Below are positions 1 to 10,200 of a stretch of DNA of 34,378 nt, one piece after another. Under the pieces are notes generated by a model. It worked only from the letters and a program-made list of their open reading frames with translations, was not told the origin of the DNA and ran no database searches. A program made the position numbers and the translations under genes. The DNA is from Verrucomicrobiota bacterium (GTDB lineage: Bacteria > Verrucomicrobiota > Kiritimatiellia > SS1-B-03-39 > UBA6053). The stretch spans positions 1 through 34,378 of the forward strand of contig JAFIGC010000047.1 in NCBI GenBank assembly GCA_020831635.1, written 5' to 3'. The stretch's first letter is position 1. Each line of letters starts with the position of its first letter.

Positions 1-8
1 GGCGCTAG

Positions 9-473
9 CTTGCTCTAGCAAGTCATCTCAGTGGCGCGGGGGGGACCGGGGGGGGCGGCATCAACAGCCGCCTGTTCCGCGCCGTTCGGCGGGCCGACCC
101 CGAGGCCGGACCCCGGGATTGGACGGCGGTGAAATTTGAAGCCGGCGCCCGCGGCGGCGAAGCGCCCGCCCATGGACAAGGCAATCTGGAGTGGTTTCAA
201 TGGGAGGGACGCCTGGGCCTGGAGTGGCAACACCGCTATTTGGGCGCGGATCGCGGACCCATCTACACCACCGGACGCACCTTGGAGGGCGGCTTGTTGT
301 GGACCGACCTTCAAGCCGACCGGGTGGGCTTCAAAGGGTCCGCCCGACAAAATTTCGGCATTTATCTTCGCGCAAGCTTCGATGTGGGGCCATCCCAATT
401 TTTCGGATTGGAAGCGGACTGGATGGGCTCCTCCGACCGGCGTTATGCCGTGGTGGGCGGCTTCCGCTTTTAA
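9..473 (+). CDS. C-terminal part of a probable outer-membrane beta-barrel protein (5' end missing)
   Basis: The open frame ends at TAA 471-473. Only its last part is present: an in-frame TAG lies at 6-8 and the only nearby start is a GTG at 129, without a convincing ribosome site. The translated part alternates polar and aromatic residues in strand-like stretches (for example LEWFQWEGRLGLEWQ and FGIYLRASFDVG) and finishes in ...VVGGFRF. A terminal Phe after a beta strand is the usual signature for BAM-dependent insertion of outer-membrane barrels. I infer the last few strands of a barrel protein; the family cannot be named. The stretch 39-60 is rich in G runs (seven and eight G), so the frame upstream of about 70 may be disturbed by an indel, and the stop at 6-8 may not be real. 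Confidence 0.5.
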   Translation, partial: LALASHLSGAGGTGGGGINSRLFRAVRRADPEAGPRDWTAVKFEAGARGGEAPAHGQGNLEWFQWEGRLGLEWQHRYLGADRGPIYTTGRTLEGGLLWTDLQADRVGFKGSARQNFGIYLRASFDVGPSQFFGLEADWMGSSDRRYAVVGGFRF

Positions 474-618
474 TCTGATTCCATGGTCTTGGGGCCTTCA
501 GGGCAAGGACCTCTCGGATTCGGGTTCAATTAAAAATACAATTATCGCTTAACAGAATCCACTCCGGGTGGTATTCTCATGATGATTCCCTTGCCTTTCA
601 CCATTCGGGAGAAACATT

Positions 619-2133
619 ATGAGCAAAAATCCTATTGATCCGGTTCTCGATCTTCACGATCATGAGATCTCCAAACAAAGCGCCAAATCCAAGCGCAACG
701 CCACCTTGGTGAGTGTCGCCGTTCACGTGGTTCTCGTCCTGTTGGCCACATTGATCGTCGCCATGACGATTCCGGAAAAAGAGGATGTTGCTTTTGAATC
801 TCCCCCGCCTCCGCGCCCCCGCCTCGAACCGCGGAAATTGGAAATGCAAGTGCGGGTCAACCAATTGACCCGTCGCTCCGCCCGCCCACAGGTTCAGCCC
901 CGCATGATGGTGGACGCGCCCTCCGATTTGGCCTTGCCGGAAGTGAAGCAAAATCCGGATGTGATCAAAAACCAAATCGTGCGGAATTTCAATACCATGG
1001 GCATGACCGGTGTCGGTCAGGGGCTCGGAGGGGGGTATGGGACGGGCATGGGCGGCGGCACCGGCGGCATGGGCTTGCCCGCGAGTATGGCCGACCGTTG
1101 CAGTGCCACCAATCGCAGTGCCCGCATGAGGGCCACCGGCGGGCGCGCGTCTTCCGAACGGGCCGTGACCAATGCCCTGGCTTGGCTGCAAACCCAACAA
1201 AATCCGGATGGAAGCTGGGGGCAACAGCACAAACCCGCCATGACGGGCCTGGCCGTGCTCGCCTATTTGGGGCATTGCGAAACCCCCGACAGCCCCATGT
1301 ACGGTGAAACCGTCAAGCGCGGCCTTGATTTTCTGGCCGAAGTGGCCTGTAGCAGTGGAAACAATGGCCTGCCCGCGGGCACCTCCGGTCACGCCCGCTC
1401 TTATTCGCACGGGATCGTCACCTATGCGCTCGGTGAGGCCTACATTATGACCGGGATGCCAGAGTATCGCGATCCGTTTCGTTGTGGCGTGGAAGTGATC
1501 ATTCGCGCCCAGCAAAACGACGGGGGGTGGGTCTATGCCATGAACGGAGGCAACGAAGGGGGCGACACCTCCGTTTCCGGTTGGCAGGTGCAAGCCATGA
1601 AATCCGCGTATCTCGCGGGTTTGGACGATATCGAAGGCTTGGATGCGGCCTTGGACAAATCCATGGACTTCATGAAGCTGGTGCACCAAAATGATGGCGG
1701 GTTCGCGTATCGTCCGGGTCGGAACTCCCACACCGACAGCCTCACGGGGATCGGGGTGTTTACGTTGGCCATGTGGAAAGAAGGCAATTCCCCCGAAGCC
1801 CGTGCCGGGGTCAATTATATTATGAATCGTGTCGGCGACGAGCGTAGGCGCGGTGATGCCCGACGTTTGAGCTATGACAGTATGCACACCTATGGCATGT
1901 ACTATGATGTGCAGGCCATGTTTGCCGTCGGGGGACGGGAATGGCGTCGCTTCAACGACTATTTCCAGTCTTCTTTGGTCGAGGCGCAAAATGCCGACGG
2001 CAGTTGGCCCCCCAATGGCGGGAATTTGGCCCGGGGTGGGGACGATGGCCCGGACGGGCAAATCTATCGCACTGCCCTTCATACCTTGATGTTGGAAGTC
2101 TATTATCGGTATCTTCCCGTCACCGATATGTAA
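619..2133 (+). CDS. Membrane-anchored protein with prenyltransferase/squalene-cyclase-type repeats
   Basis: 504 residues. A basic N-terminus is followed by one membrane segment at about 29-50, then a Pro-rich stretch (61-70), a charged linker and a Gly/Met-rich hinge (about 128-153). The C-terminal half (about 175-500) has repeats of the alpha/alpha-barrel type, marked by QNPDGSW (194-200), QQNDGGW, QNDGGF and QNADGSW. These resemble the QW motifs of terpene cyclases and prenyltransferase beta subunits. The N-terminal plan (short cytoplasmic part, one helix, Pro-rich periplasmic stalk) resembles TonB. The repeat domain should therefore lie in the periplasm, where terpene cyclisation is unlikely; I see no DxDD-type cyclase motif. 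The function is unknown. The ATG follows GGGAGA with normal spacing. It is probably transcribed alone or with yrbG, 47 bases downstream. Confidence 0.75.
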   Translation: MSKNPIDPVLDLHDHEISKQSAKSKRNATLVSVAVHVVLVLLATLIVAMTIPEKEDVAFESPPPPRPRLEPRKLEMQVRVNQLTRRSARPQVQPRMMVDAPSDLALPEVKQNPDVIKNQIVRNFNTMGMTGVGQGLGGGYGTGMGGGTGGMGLPASMADRCSATNRSARMRATGGRASSERAVTNALAWLQTQQNPDGSWGQQHKPAMTGLAVLAYLGHCETPDSPMYGETVKRGLDFLAEVACSSGNNGLPAGTSGHARSYSHGIVTYALGEAYIMTGMPEYRDPFRCGVEVIIRAQQNDGGWVYAMNGGNEGGDTSVSGWQVQAMKSAYLAGLDDIEGLDAALDKSMDFMKLVHQNDGGFAYRPGRNSHTDSLTGIGVFTLAMWKEGNSPEARAGVNYIMNRVGDERRRGDARRLSYDSMHTYGMYYDVQAMFAVGGREWRRFNDYFQSSLVEAQNADGSWPPNGGNLARGGDDGPDGQIYRTALHTLMLEVYYRYLPVTDM

Positions 2134-2180
2134 GTAAACTTGCGATTTGATCTTTCCCATGGAGCTGATACAGATGCAAT

Positions 2181-3146
2181 ATGCTTTACCCATTGCTGGC
2201 CTTGGTCTGTGGACTGGTCATTTTAATTTGGAGTTCCGACCGATTTGTGGCCGGTGCGAGTGCCTTGGCCCGAATCAGTGGCGTGCCTCCCCTTGTGATT
2301 GGGATCATTGTCATTGGGTTCGGCACCTCCGCCCCGGAATTGGTGGTGTCCGCGACCTCCTCATGGCAGGGAAATCCCGGATTGGCCCTGGGAAACGCGT
2401 ACGGCTCCAATATTTCCAACTTCGGCCTCATCCTTGGCTTGGCGGCATTGATCAAACCCATCCGGGTGCAATCGGGCATCCTCCGCCGCGAATTGCCTTT
2501 GTTGACCTTGGTGACCTTGATCTCCGTGGCCATGCTGGCCAACCTCGACATCAGCCGTGTCAACGGCGTGATCCTGCTGCTTTTGTTCGTCGGCGTGATG
2601 TTTTGGATTGTCCGGCAGGGCCTTCAACAGCCCGACGATGAAATTTTGCGGGGCGTCTTGGACGAAACCCCGCCGGCGGAAAATTCCATCACCTGGTCGG
2701 TTTTGATCTTGCTGCTCGGATTGGTTTTTCTCGTGGGCAGTTCCCGCCTTGTGGTTTGGGGCGCGGTGGGACTCGCCAAATTGTTTGGGGTCGGCGATTT
2801 GCTGATTGGACTCACCGTGGTGGCCATCGGCACCTCGTTGCCGGAATTGGCCTCCACGCTGGTGGCCAGCCGCAAAGGAGAGGATGATTTGGCCCTGGGG
2901 AATCTCGTGGGCTCCAATCTCTTCAACACCTTGGGCGTGGTGGGGATCGCCGGGGTGATCCATCCGCTGGGCATTCAGACCGAGATGATCACCCGCGACC
3001 TGCTTGTCATGACCCTCTTGACCGTATCCCTCTTTGCCATTGGGTATGGGCGGCATGGGCATGGTCGGGTCAACCGATTTGAGGGGGCGCTGCTGCTCTG
3101 CAGCTATTTCGGGTACCTTGCCTGGCTGGTTTTGCCGAAAATCTGA
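2181..3146 (+). CDS. yrbG: Calcium/sodium antiporter, YrbG type (CaCA family)
   Basis: 321 residues, close to the 325 of E. coli YrbG. It is an inner-membrane exchanger expected to move Ca2+ out in return for Na+. The two inverted halves each carry the alpha-repeat signature of the family: GFGTSAPE (46-53) followed by GNAYGSNISN (71-80), and AIGTSLPE (215-222) followed by GNLVGSNLFN (240-249). The paired acidic and Asn residues in these motifs form the ion sites in known exchangers. About ten hydrophobic segments are visible, with a charged central loop at about 149-170. The start ATG lies 16 bases after GGAG, which is long, but the hydrophobic N-terminus fits. It converges with the methyltransferase gene, with two bases between the two stop codons. 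Confidence 0.92.
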   Translation: MLYPLLALVCGLVILIWSSDRFVAGASALARISGVPPLVIGIIVIGFGTSAPELVVSATSSWQGNPGLALGNAYGSNISNFGLILGLAALIKPIRVQSGILRRELPLLTLVTLISVAMLANLDISRVNGVILLLLFVGVMFWIVRQGLQQPDDEILRGVLDETPPAENSITWSVLILLLGLVFLVGSSRLVVWGAVGLAKLFGVGDLLIGLTVVAIGTSLPELASTLVASRKGEDDLALGNLVGSNLFNTLGVVGIAGVIHPLGIQTEMITRDLLVMTLLTVSLFAIGYGRHGHGRVNRFEGALLLCSYFGYLAWLVLPKI

Positions 3147-3148
3147 GG

Positions 3149-3853
3149 TTACACGCAGGTGATTTCCGCGAATTGCAGAAAGCGTCCGAAAGATTGCACC
3201 TCGATTTGATGTTCCTTGCGCCACCTGCGGATCACGTGACGATCAATGCTGCGGTTGCTGTCGTCCATCATCACCCGGCATTGCGTGTGCAAGCGGTCCC
3301 GCATGATGGGAAACAACCCGTAACGTCCACTGTCGGTCAAATGCCGGGCGGGTCCGTCGCAGATCACCAACTGAAAATTGTCTCCGAGATCCGCCTTGGG
3401 CAGTTCGTACCAGTCGAAGCCGCCGTAGGATTGAATGGGGGTGTGGTGTACGGTGATGTTTCTCAAGCGGTAGCGATCTACCAAAGCCGTCAATTTCCGT
3501 TGGCATTCAATGTCGTGTTCGAAGGTATGGACCCGATGTCCGAGCCGACCGGCGGTCACGGCCAACAGCAGGGAAGACAATCCGCTGCCACATTCCAAGA
3601 CATCGCCCTGAACGGAGGTGGCCTTTTGCGCCATGTGGCGAAGATAGGCCCGGCTGTTTTGGCGGAATCCGAGGCAAGCGCCGACCCATTGCAAATCGCT
3701 GATCATATAGGTGGGAGGCGTGCAACTTGGATCGACAACGCGAAGGGCCGCGATGGCTTCATCCAAGGTATTCAAAGGGTTCGGGCATCCCAGGCGGATG
3801 CGGGCGGGCAGTTGCTTGAGGATTTTTCGTCCCCGGTGGGCCGGGAGACTCAT
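3149..3853 (-). CDS. Class I SAM-dependent methyltransferase-like protein
   Basis: 234 residues. The central part fits a Rossmann-fold methyltransferase: motif I reads DVLECGSGLSSLL (84-96), in which the ECGSG loop would hold SAM, the next strand ends in an acidic FEHD (111-114) expected to bind the ribose, and LVICDGPA forms the motif IV region. The substrate cannot be told; the basic N-terminus (PAHRGRKILKQLPARIR) and lack of an extra domain give no clue. The start ATG is preceded by GGGAG at eight bases. It is transcribed divergently from mutS, with 187 bases between the two starts. It could instead belong to a sugar- or lipid-modifying subgroup. Confidence 0.7.
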   Translation of the reverse strand: MSLPAHRGRKILKQLPARIRLGCPNPLNTLDEAIAALRVVDPSCTPPTYMISDLQWVGACLGFRQNSRAYLRHMAQKATSVQGDVLECGSGLSSLLLAVTAGRLGHRVHTFEHDIECQRKLTALVDRYRLRNITVHHTPIQSYGGFDWYELPKADLGDNFQLVICDGPARHLTDSGRYGLFPIMRDRLHTQCRVMMDDSNRSIDRHVIRRWRKEHQIEVQSFGRFLQFAEITCV

Positions 3854-4040
3854 CCTTGATACTCCCTTTGTTTGTTCTCGAACGCGGTTTCCTTCTTCAT
3901 GGCTTCATCATAGCCTAATTTGGGTGCAAAGGTTAAGAAAAGAATTCATTAGATTTCAATTATCTGTTGATTTGAGAATTGTATTGCAAGCCGAATCCGC
4001 TTTTTCTTGCGAACCGCATACAGGCGGGTATGGATGCATC

Positions 4041-6545
4041 ATGGCCAACGAATCCACTCCCATGATGAAGCAATACCGGCAAATACGCAACAGTCTTCCG
4101 CCGGAAGTGATCCTTTTTTTTCGGTTGGGTGATTTTTATGAGATGTTTTTTGAAGATGCGGTGACCGCTTCAAGCATCCTGGAAATCACCCTGACCAAGC
4201 GACAGAAGGTGCCTATGTGCGGGGTCCCGTTCCATAGCGCCGACGGGTACATGGCCAAATTGATCCGCGCGGGCAAAAAGGTGGCCATTTGCGATCAGGT
4301 GGAAAATCCCGCCGAGGTCAAGGGCATCGTCCGCCGCGAAGTGGTCCGAATCGTCACCCCCGGCACCGTTATCGAGGACAATGTCCTCGAATCCTCCCGG
4401 GCCAATTATCTGGCCGGCCTCCATTTGAGCCGGAAAAGATGGGGCATGGCGTTGCTGGACATCTCCACCGGCGATTTCCGGGTGGAAGAATCCGACCGGT
4501 TGCAAACCCTGCTCGACAGCCTCACCGCCGCCGGACCCGCGGAATTGTTGGTCGCCGAAGAGGAAATTCCCCACTGGCCCCAGGAAATCCGCCAAATCGC
4601 CCCGGTGTTGACCCCCTACGAAGATTGGACCTTTGAAGGGGACGCGGCCGCGGATTTGCTGACGCGGCATTTCCAAGTGCAATCCCTGGAAGGCTTTGGA
4701 TGTCAGCATCTCGGGCCCGCCTTGGGCGCCGCCGGCGCGGTTTTGCATTACGTGACCCACAAGCTCCACAACCGGATCGAACACATCCGCCGCATTCAAG
4801 TGCGCAATCCGGATGATTTCATGATGCTCGACGAGGCCACTTCCTCCAATCTGGAACTGGTCGATCCCCGGGACAGCCGACCCGCCCATCGTAGCCCAAC
4901 GCTACTAAAGGTCATCGATAGCACCCGCACCGCTTTGGGGGCCCGCCTTTTGCGCGCCTGGATGCAGCGTCCGCTCACCCGGCTGGATCAAATTCGCGAT
5001 CGACACGACGCCGTGTCCGCCTTGCTCGACCAGCGCGCCGCATTCCGGAGCCTTCGCGAGCAACTTGGCGAAGTCAAAGATTTGGAGCGTTTGTTGACCC
5101 GCCTGCACAGTGGCGGGGGAAATCCCCGCGAGGTGCAGACCTTGTCCCAATCCCTGCGGGCCCTGCCGACCATCAAAGAAACCCTCCTTGCCGTCGGCCA
5201 CGCTCCCCGCCTGAAGGCCTTGGGCGAAACCCTTTGCCCGCTGCCGGAATTGACCGAGGCCATCGATACCGCCTTGGTAGACGAGCCGCCGGTAAACCTC
5301 AAAGACGGCGGGGTGATTCGCAACGGGGTCCACCCCGAACTGGACGAATTGCGAAATGCCTCCACCGAAGGCCGACAGTGGCTGGCGAAATTTCAGGCAG
5401 ACGAACAAAGCCGCACCGGCATCAAGAGCTTGAAAGTTCGGCACAACAAGGTTTTCGGGTATTACATCGAAGTCAGCAAAGCCAACATGGATCTGGTGCC
5501 CGAAGACTATCAGCGCAAGCAAACCCTCGCCAACGCCGAGCGCTTCATCACTCCCGCGCTCAAGGAAGTGGAAAACAAAATTCTTGGGGCCCACGAGCGG
5601 GCCGTGAACCTCGAACAAGAGCTTTTCGCCGAATTGCGGGAAAAAGTCCTCGCCCACACCAACGAAATTCAGCAGAGTGCGGGAGCCCTGGCGGAGCTGG
5701 ATGTCCTCGCCTGTTTTGCCGACCGGGCCATGACCCTCCGTTATGTGCGTCCGGAAATGCGGGAAGGGGATGCCCTCGATATTCGCGATGGACGGCACCC
5801 GGTCATCGAAACCCTGGAGGATTCCGAGCGTTTCGTGCCCAACGACACCTCCTTGGATACCCGCGAACAGCAACTCCATATTCTCACCGGACCCAACATG
5901 GCCGGGAAATCCACCTATATCCGCCAAGTGGCCCTCATCGTGATCCTCGCCCAAATCGGTTCCTACGTGCCCGCTTCCGAGGCGAAGCTATGCGTGGTGG
6001 ACCGGGTGTTCACCCGGGTGGGCGCCAGCGACGACCTCGCCCGCGGACGCAGTACCTTCATGGTGGAGATGCAGGAAACCGCCAACATTCTCAATAACGT
6101 CACCCCCCGCAGCCTGGTGATTTTGGACGAGATTGGACGCGGCACCTCCACCTACGACGGCATCAGCATCGCCTGGGCCGTGGCCGAGCATCTGCATCAG
6201 CTCCCGGCGTGCAAAGCCAAAACCCTGTTTGCCACCCACTATCACGAACTCACCCAGCTGCCCGAAACCTTGTCCGGCGCCAAAAATTATTCCGTGGCCG
6301 TGCGGGAACGCGGCGAGCAAATCGTCTTTCTCCGCAAAATCGTGGAAGGGGCGGCTGACCGTAGTTATGGCATCCAAGTGGCCAGATTGGCCGGGTTGCC
6401 GGACGGCGTGGTCTCCCGGGCCCGGGAAATCCTTTACGGCCTTGAGGCCGGCAGCCACAGCTCCGGTCAGCCCCAACTCGTCCGCCCCAAACCCCGAAAG
6501 CCCAAGGAAAACAAAGACCAGTTGCGGCTTTTTGACGAGGTATGA
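4041..6545 (+). CDS. mutS: DNA mismatch repair protein MutS
   Basis: 834 residues, against 853 in E. coli. MutS binds mismatches and small loops and, using ATP, recruits MutL. The mismatch-contacting Phe-x-Glu pair is F32 and E34 in GDFYE. The C-terminal ATPase has the Walker A motif GPNMAGKST (617-625), the Walker B motif VILDE (693-697) followed by IGRGTSTYDG, and the conserved ATHYHELTQL. The frame is open further upstream, to 3711, but the reading there crosses the divergent gene's start. MANESTPMMKQY at 4041 is the usual MutS beginning, with the clamp helices following at normal distance. The ribosome site is weak. The C-terminal tail is basic (PRKPKENK). A housekeeping gene. Confidence 0.96.
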   Translation: MANESTPMMKQYRQIRNSLPPEVILFFRLGDFYEMFFEDAVTASSILEITLTKRQKVPMCGVPFHSADGYMAKLIRAGKKVAICDQVENPAEVKGIVRREVVRIVTPGTVIEDNVLESSRANYLAGLHLSRKRWGMALLDISTGDFRVEESDRLQTLLDSLTAAGPAELLVAEEEIPHWPQEIRQIAPVLTPYEDWTFEGDAAADLLTRHFQVQSLEGFGCQHLGPALGAAGAVLHYVTHKLHNRIEHIRRIQVRNPDDFMMLDEATSSNLELVDPRDSRPAHRSPTLLKVIDSTRTALGARLLRAWMQRPLTRLDQIRDRHDAVSALLDQRAAFRSLREQLGEVKDLERLLTRLHSGGGNPREVQTLSQSLRALPTIKETLLAVGHAPRLKALGETLCPLPELTEAIDTALVDEPPVNLKDGGVIRNGVHPELDELRNASTEGRQWLAKFQADEQSRTGIKSLKVRHNKVFGYYIEVSKANMDLVPEDYQRKQTLANAERFITPALKEVENKILGAHERAVNLEQELFAELREKVLAHTNEIQQSAGALAELDVLACFADRAMTLRYVRPEMREGDALDIRDGRHPVIETLEDSERFVPNDTSLDTREQQLHILTGPNMAGKSTYIRQVALIVILAQIGSYVPASEAKLCVVDRVFTRVGASDDLARGRSTFMVEMQETANILNNVTPRSLVILDEIGRGTSTYDGISIAWAVAEHLHQLPACKAKTLFATHYHELTQLPETLSGAKNYSVAVRERGEQIVFLRKIVEGAADRSYGIQVARLAGLPDGVVSRAREILYGLEAGSHSSGQPQLVRPKPRKPKENKDQLRLFDEV

Positions 6546-6678
6546 GCCTCAATCTCAACGGCATGCTCGCTTGTGTTCCCTCCGAATTGGATCCTGAGAA
6601 AGTAGTGATCTTGTTATCATTTTGAGACCCCCGCATGAAAGACTGGATTTTCCCTGTCCACCATTATTTTGCGGAAAT

Positions 6679-7008
6679 TTAACGTATCTCGACCAGGTTT
6701 TCTCCAGATTCGAAATGTGCGAATGTGGCAGGCAAATGTTTTTTCAAAAGAAATTCAAGGTGTTTTGATGAAGTGTTTCCACATCTTAACCAAATGACTT
6801 TTGGCGGTGGGCCTTCCATGCTCAGCAGTTTGGCAAAGTCAGCGTCTTTGGTCATTAGGATTGCTCGCACGGTTTTTGCGGCATTAAAGATCGTTCGGTC
6901 ATCCGCGTTAAGCAGACCAAGTTCACGGACATGCTGGCATCGAACACGAAAATTGGCTTCCAGCCATTTGGCGAGTTTCGGAGAAATGTGTGCATCCAGC
7001 CAGATCAT
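6679..7008 (-). CDS. DUF5615 family PIN-like toxin
   Basis: 109 residues. The fold belongs to the PIN-like nuclease superfamily: an early acidic residue in IWLDAHIS (D5), a second acidic group in LNADDRTIF, and a third in LMTKDADFAKL, the typical spacing of the metal-binding acidic residues in DUF5615/Mut7-C proteins. Such proteins act as RNase-type toxins or are proposed to do so. The start codon overlaps the stop of the upstream DUF433 gene in an ATGA, which is normal for this antitoxin-toxin order. The activity is inferred from family and pairing, not shown by the sequence. Confidence 0.82.
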   Translation of the reverse strand: MIWLDAHISPKLAKWLEANFRVRCQHVRELGLLNADDRTIFNAAKTVRAILMTKDADFAKLLSMEGPPPKVIWLRCGNTSSKHLEFLLKKHLPATFAHFESGENLVEIR

Positions 7009-7235
7009 GCCACCAGAACCGGGTGATCGAGGCCTCTTGCCGCATATTCGATCGCGGCAACGATATCCTCGCGCTCAAGATCGGGAAGCTCATCAAGAAT
7101 TTCAGAGAAAGTCAGTCCAGAGGCAAGAAGATCAAGAACATCGGTCACCCGGATTCGCATCCCCCGCAAACAGGGACGTCCGCCACATTGCTGGGGATTG
7201 ATCGTAACTCGGTTTGCTGATTGTGTCATGGGCAT
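7005..7235 (-). CDS. DUF433 antitoxin
   Basis: 76 residues. The sequence matches the DUF433 pattern throughout: RVTINPQQCGGRPCLRGMRIRV, then VLDLLASGLTFSEILDELPDL, then REDIVAAIEYAA. DUF433 proteins have a small winged/homeodomain-like fold and are found directly upstream of DUF5615 toxins, as here, where the genes overlap by four bases. The antitoxin should bind the toxin and repress its own promoter. Start at 7235 is preceded by GAAG; a second in-frame ATG two codons on is possible. The pair lies between mutS and the metal-efflux genes. Confidence 0.82.
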   Translation of the reverse strand: MPMTQSANRVTINPQQCGGRPCLRGMRIRVTDVLDLLASGLTFSEILDELPDLEREDIVAAIEYAARGLDHPVLVA

Positions 7236-7260
7236 ACCATACTTCAGGTGCGGGTTAAGA

Positions 7261-10200
7261 TCAAGCGTTGTTTGTTTCTCTGGCGCAGACCCGCTCCGCT
7301 CGCCAGGCGTAGAGCACGGGCACCACGAAGACGGTGAGGGTGGCGACGATCATGCCGCCAAAGGCGGGCAGGGCCATGGGCACCATGATGTCGCTGCCTT
7401 TGCCGGTGCTGGTCATCACCGGCAGCAGGGCCAGCAGAGTGGTGGCGGTGGTCATGAGGGCTGGGCGGATGCGGCGGGAGGCGGCGTCGATGACGGCCGC
7501 GCGGATCTCTTCCCGGGTTTTGGGATTCTGCTCCTCAAAGGTCTGGTCCAGGCGGGTGGCGAAAAGCACCCCGTCGTCGGTGGCGATGCCGAAGAGGGCG
7601 AGAAATCCGACCCAAACGGCGACGCTGAGGCTGATGGGGTGGACCTGGAAGAGTTCGCTCAGGTTTTGTCCGAAGAGGCTGAAGTCGAGGAAGCCGTCCA
7701 GACCATACAGCCACAGCAACACGAAGCCGCCGCTCCAGGCGGTGAAGACGCCGCTGAACACCATGAGGCTGGTGCCGACACGGTGGAATTGCAGGTGCAG
7801 CACCACGAGGATAAGCAGCAGGGACAGCGGCAGCACCCAGGCGAGGGTGCGGGCGGCGCGCACCTGGTTTTCCCAGACCCCGGTGAATTCCACGCGGATG
7901 CCTGTGGGCGCCTGCCATCCCTCCGCCTCCAGAAAGGCGCGGGCCTGTTCGACCGCGTCGAGCTGCGAGACCCCGGCGGCGCGGTCAAAGGTGACGTAGG
8001 TGGTGAGGAAGGTGTCCTCGGTACGGATCATCTGCGGTCCGGGCCGATAATGGATGGTGGCGAGTTCGCCCAGCGGAATTTGCGCCCCCATCATGGTGGG
8101 CACCAGCACGCGCTCCAGATCTTCCGGCGTTTGGCGCAACTCGCGGGGATAGCGCACGCGTATGGGATACCGTTCGCGTCCTTCGGTGGTCTGCCCCAGC
8201 GGCTGACCGCCGATTGCGGTTTCGATTACCATTTGCACATCGCGCACGGAGAGTCCGTGCCGGGCGATGGCGGGGCGGTCGATTTCGATTTCCAAATACG
8301 GCTTGCCGATGGCGGGTTCGTAGGCGACGGTGTCGGTGTTGATGGCGGGCACGCGGCGTAGCAGCCCCTCCAGCTCCCGCGCGGCCCGGTCCATGGTGGC
8401 CAGATCGCTGCCCTGAATGCGCACCGCGAAGTTGGCGCGGATCCCGGTCTGCAACATCACCAGCCGGGTTTCGATGGGCTGGAGAATGGAGGCAGGGGTC
8501 ACGCCCGGCACCCGGGAGCCGCGTTCGAGCGCGTTCCAGATGTCCTGCGGCGTGCGGATCCCCGCCCAGGCTTCTCGGTCCTCGTTGAGGTCGGGGTCAA
8601 GCGCCGGACGCCAAAGGCGGAACGGTTTGCCGCGCCGGTCGGGAATGAGTTGGCCATCGTCGTCGCGCACATACCGTCCGCTCACCGTGTAGGGTTCGCC
8701 GTCGGGGGCGGGCAACGGATTTCCCTCCACATCGCGGAAGAGATCGGGCTCCCGCCTGTCAAAGCGGAATCGCTGCACGCGGCCGCGTTCGTCGCGGAGA
8801 AACTCGGGATGATAATGGATCACGCTTTCATACATGGAGATGGGCGCGGGATCGAGGGGAGAGTCCACCCGGCCGAGTTTGCCGATGACCTCGCGCACCT
8901 CCGGCACCGCGTCGATGAGGCGGTCCTGCAACTGCATCAGCTCCATGGCCTCGCCGATGGAGGCATGGTCACTGGTGACCGGCATGAACAGAAAGCTGCC
9001 CTCGTCCAGGCGAGGCATGAATTCGCGGCCCAGTCCGGGAAAGGCGTGGAAAACCGCGGAGACCGGACGCCAAGAGCGTATTCCGCCCGGGATCCAGCCC
9101 AGCAACTTCGGCGCGCCCAGCCAGATGAACAGCGCGAAGACCATCAGAAGCGCCGGAAACGGCAGAAAAATCCGACGGTGATTGAGCGCACATCCCAGAA
9201 GCTTGGGATAGAGCTTTTGGAAGAGCGCGATCAGTCCTATGCTGCCGAAGACCAGCGTGCCCACCAGCAACAGTTGCGGGAAGATATGTACGTCCATTCC
9301 CAGCGGACGCCAGTCGGCGGCAAGCCAGATCCAAACTCCCAGCAGGATCGTCCAATAGAGAATCCGCCGGGGCCATTTTCCCATCTGGAGCGGTTTGCCC
9401 AGCAAGGCTTTGGTTGAAAGCGCGGGCAACACCGTGAGAGCCAGGAAGATGGCTGCCACCAGTGCGAAGACCTTGGTGAAGGCCAGTGGTTGGAAAAGCT
9501 TTCCTTCGGCGCCAGTCATGAAAAACACCGGCAGGAAACTGATTACGGTGGTGGTGGCGGCGGTGAGCACCGCCCCGCCTACTTCCAGCGCGGCGCGGCG
9601 GGCGAGGTCGATACGGCCCGCGTCGGGTTCCTGTTCGCGCAGACGCAGGGTATTCTCGCAAAGCACGATCCCCATGTCCACCATCACCCCGATGGCAATG
9701 GCGATGCCGGAGAGGGCCACGATGTTGGCATCCACTCCGAACTGTTTCATGGCGATAAAGGCAATGAGCACCGCCATGGGCAGCATCGCGGAAATCAAGC
9801 CGCTGGCCCCGAAATGTTTCACCATCAGCAGCACCACGAGAATGGTGATGAGAATCTGATGCCGCAGGGCCTCGCCGAGGGTGTCGAGGGTTTCGTGAAT
9901 CAGTTCGGTGCGGTCATAAAAGGGGACGATTTCCACTTGGGCGCGTGTCACCCAATTTGGCCAGTCCCCACGGTCCCTCCGGTCCATCCAGTCCAGCAGA
10001 CCGTCCTCGGGAATTCCGTGTTGTTCCTGAAAACCGGCCACCTCATTCGGGGTCGTTTGTTCCCAGTCGATCAAAGCGCGGGCGGGAAGCCCGGAGGCGA
10101 TTTCGTTTACGCGCTCGCGCACGCGGTCGATCACCTGCAGGGGGTTGTCCCCGTAGCGTACCACCACCACGCCGCCCACGGAGTCCAGGCCACCCCGGTC

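Noticed and set aside
598-2193. 531-residue open frame opposite the repeat-protein gene
   Set aside because: It mirrors the plus-strand gene, which has a clear start, membrane helix and QW-like motifs; the antisense protein is rich in His, Gly and Pro without motifs.
3711-4040. N-terminal extension of MutS to 944 residues
   Set aside because: The added residues overlap the divergent methyltransferase gene and do not look like MutS; the normal start is 4041.
6546-6678. Possible small gene or insertion-sequence end between mutS and the toxin gene
   Set aside because: No frame with a ribosome site and no terminal inverted repeats seen; treated as plain intergenic DNA.
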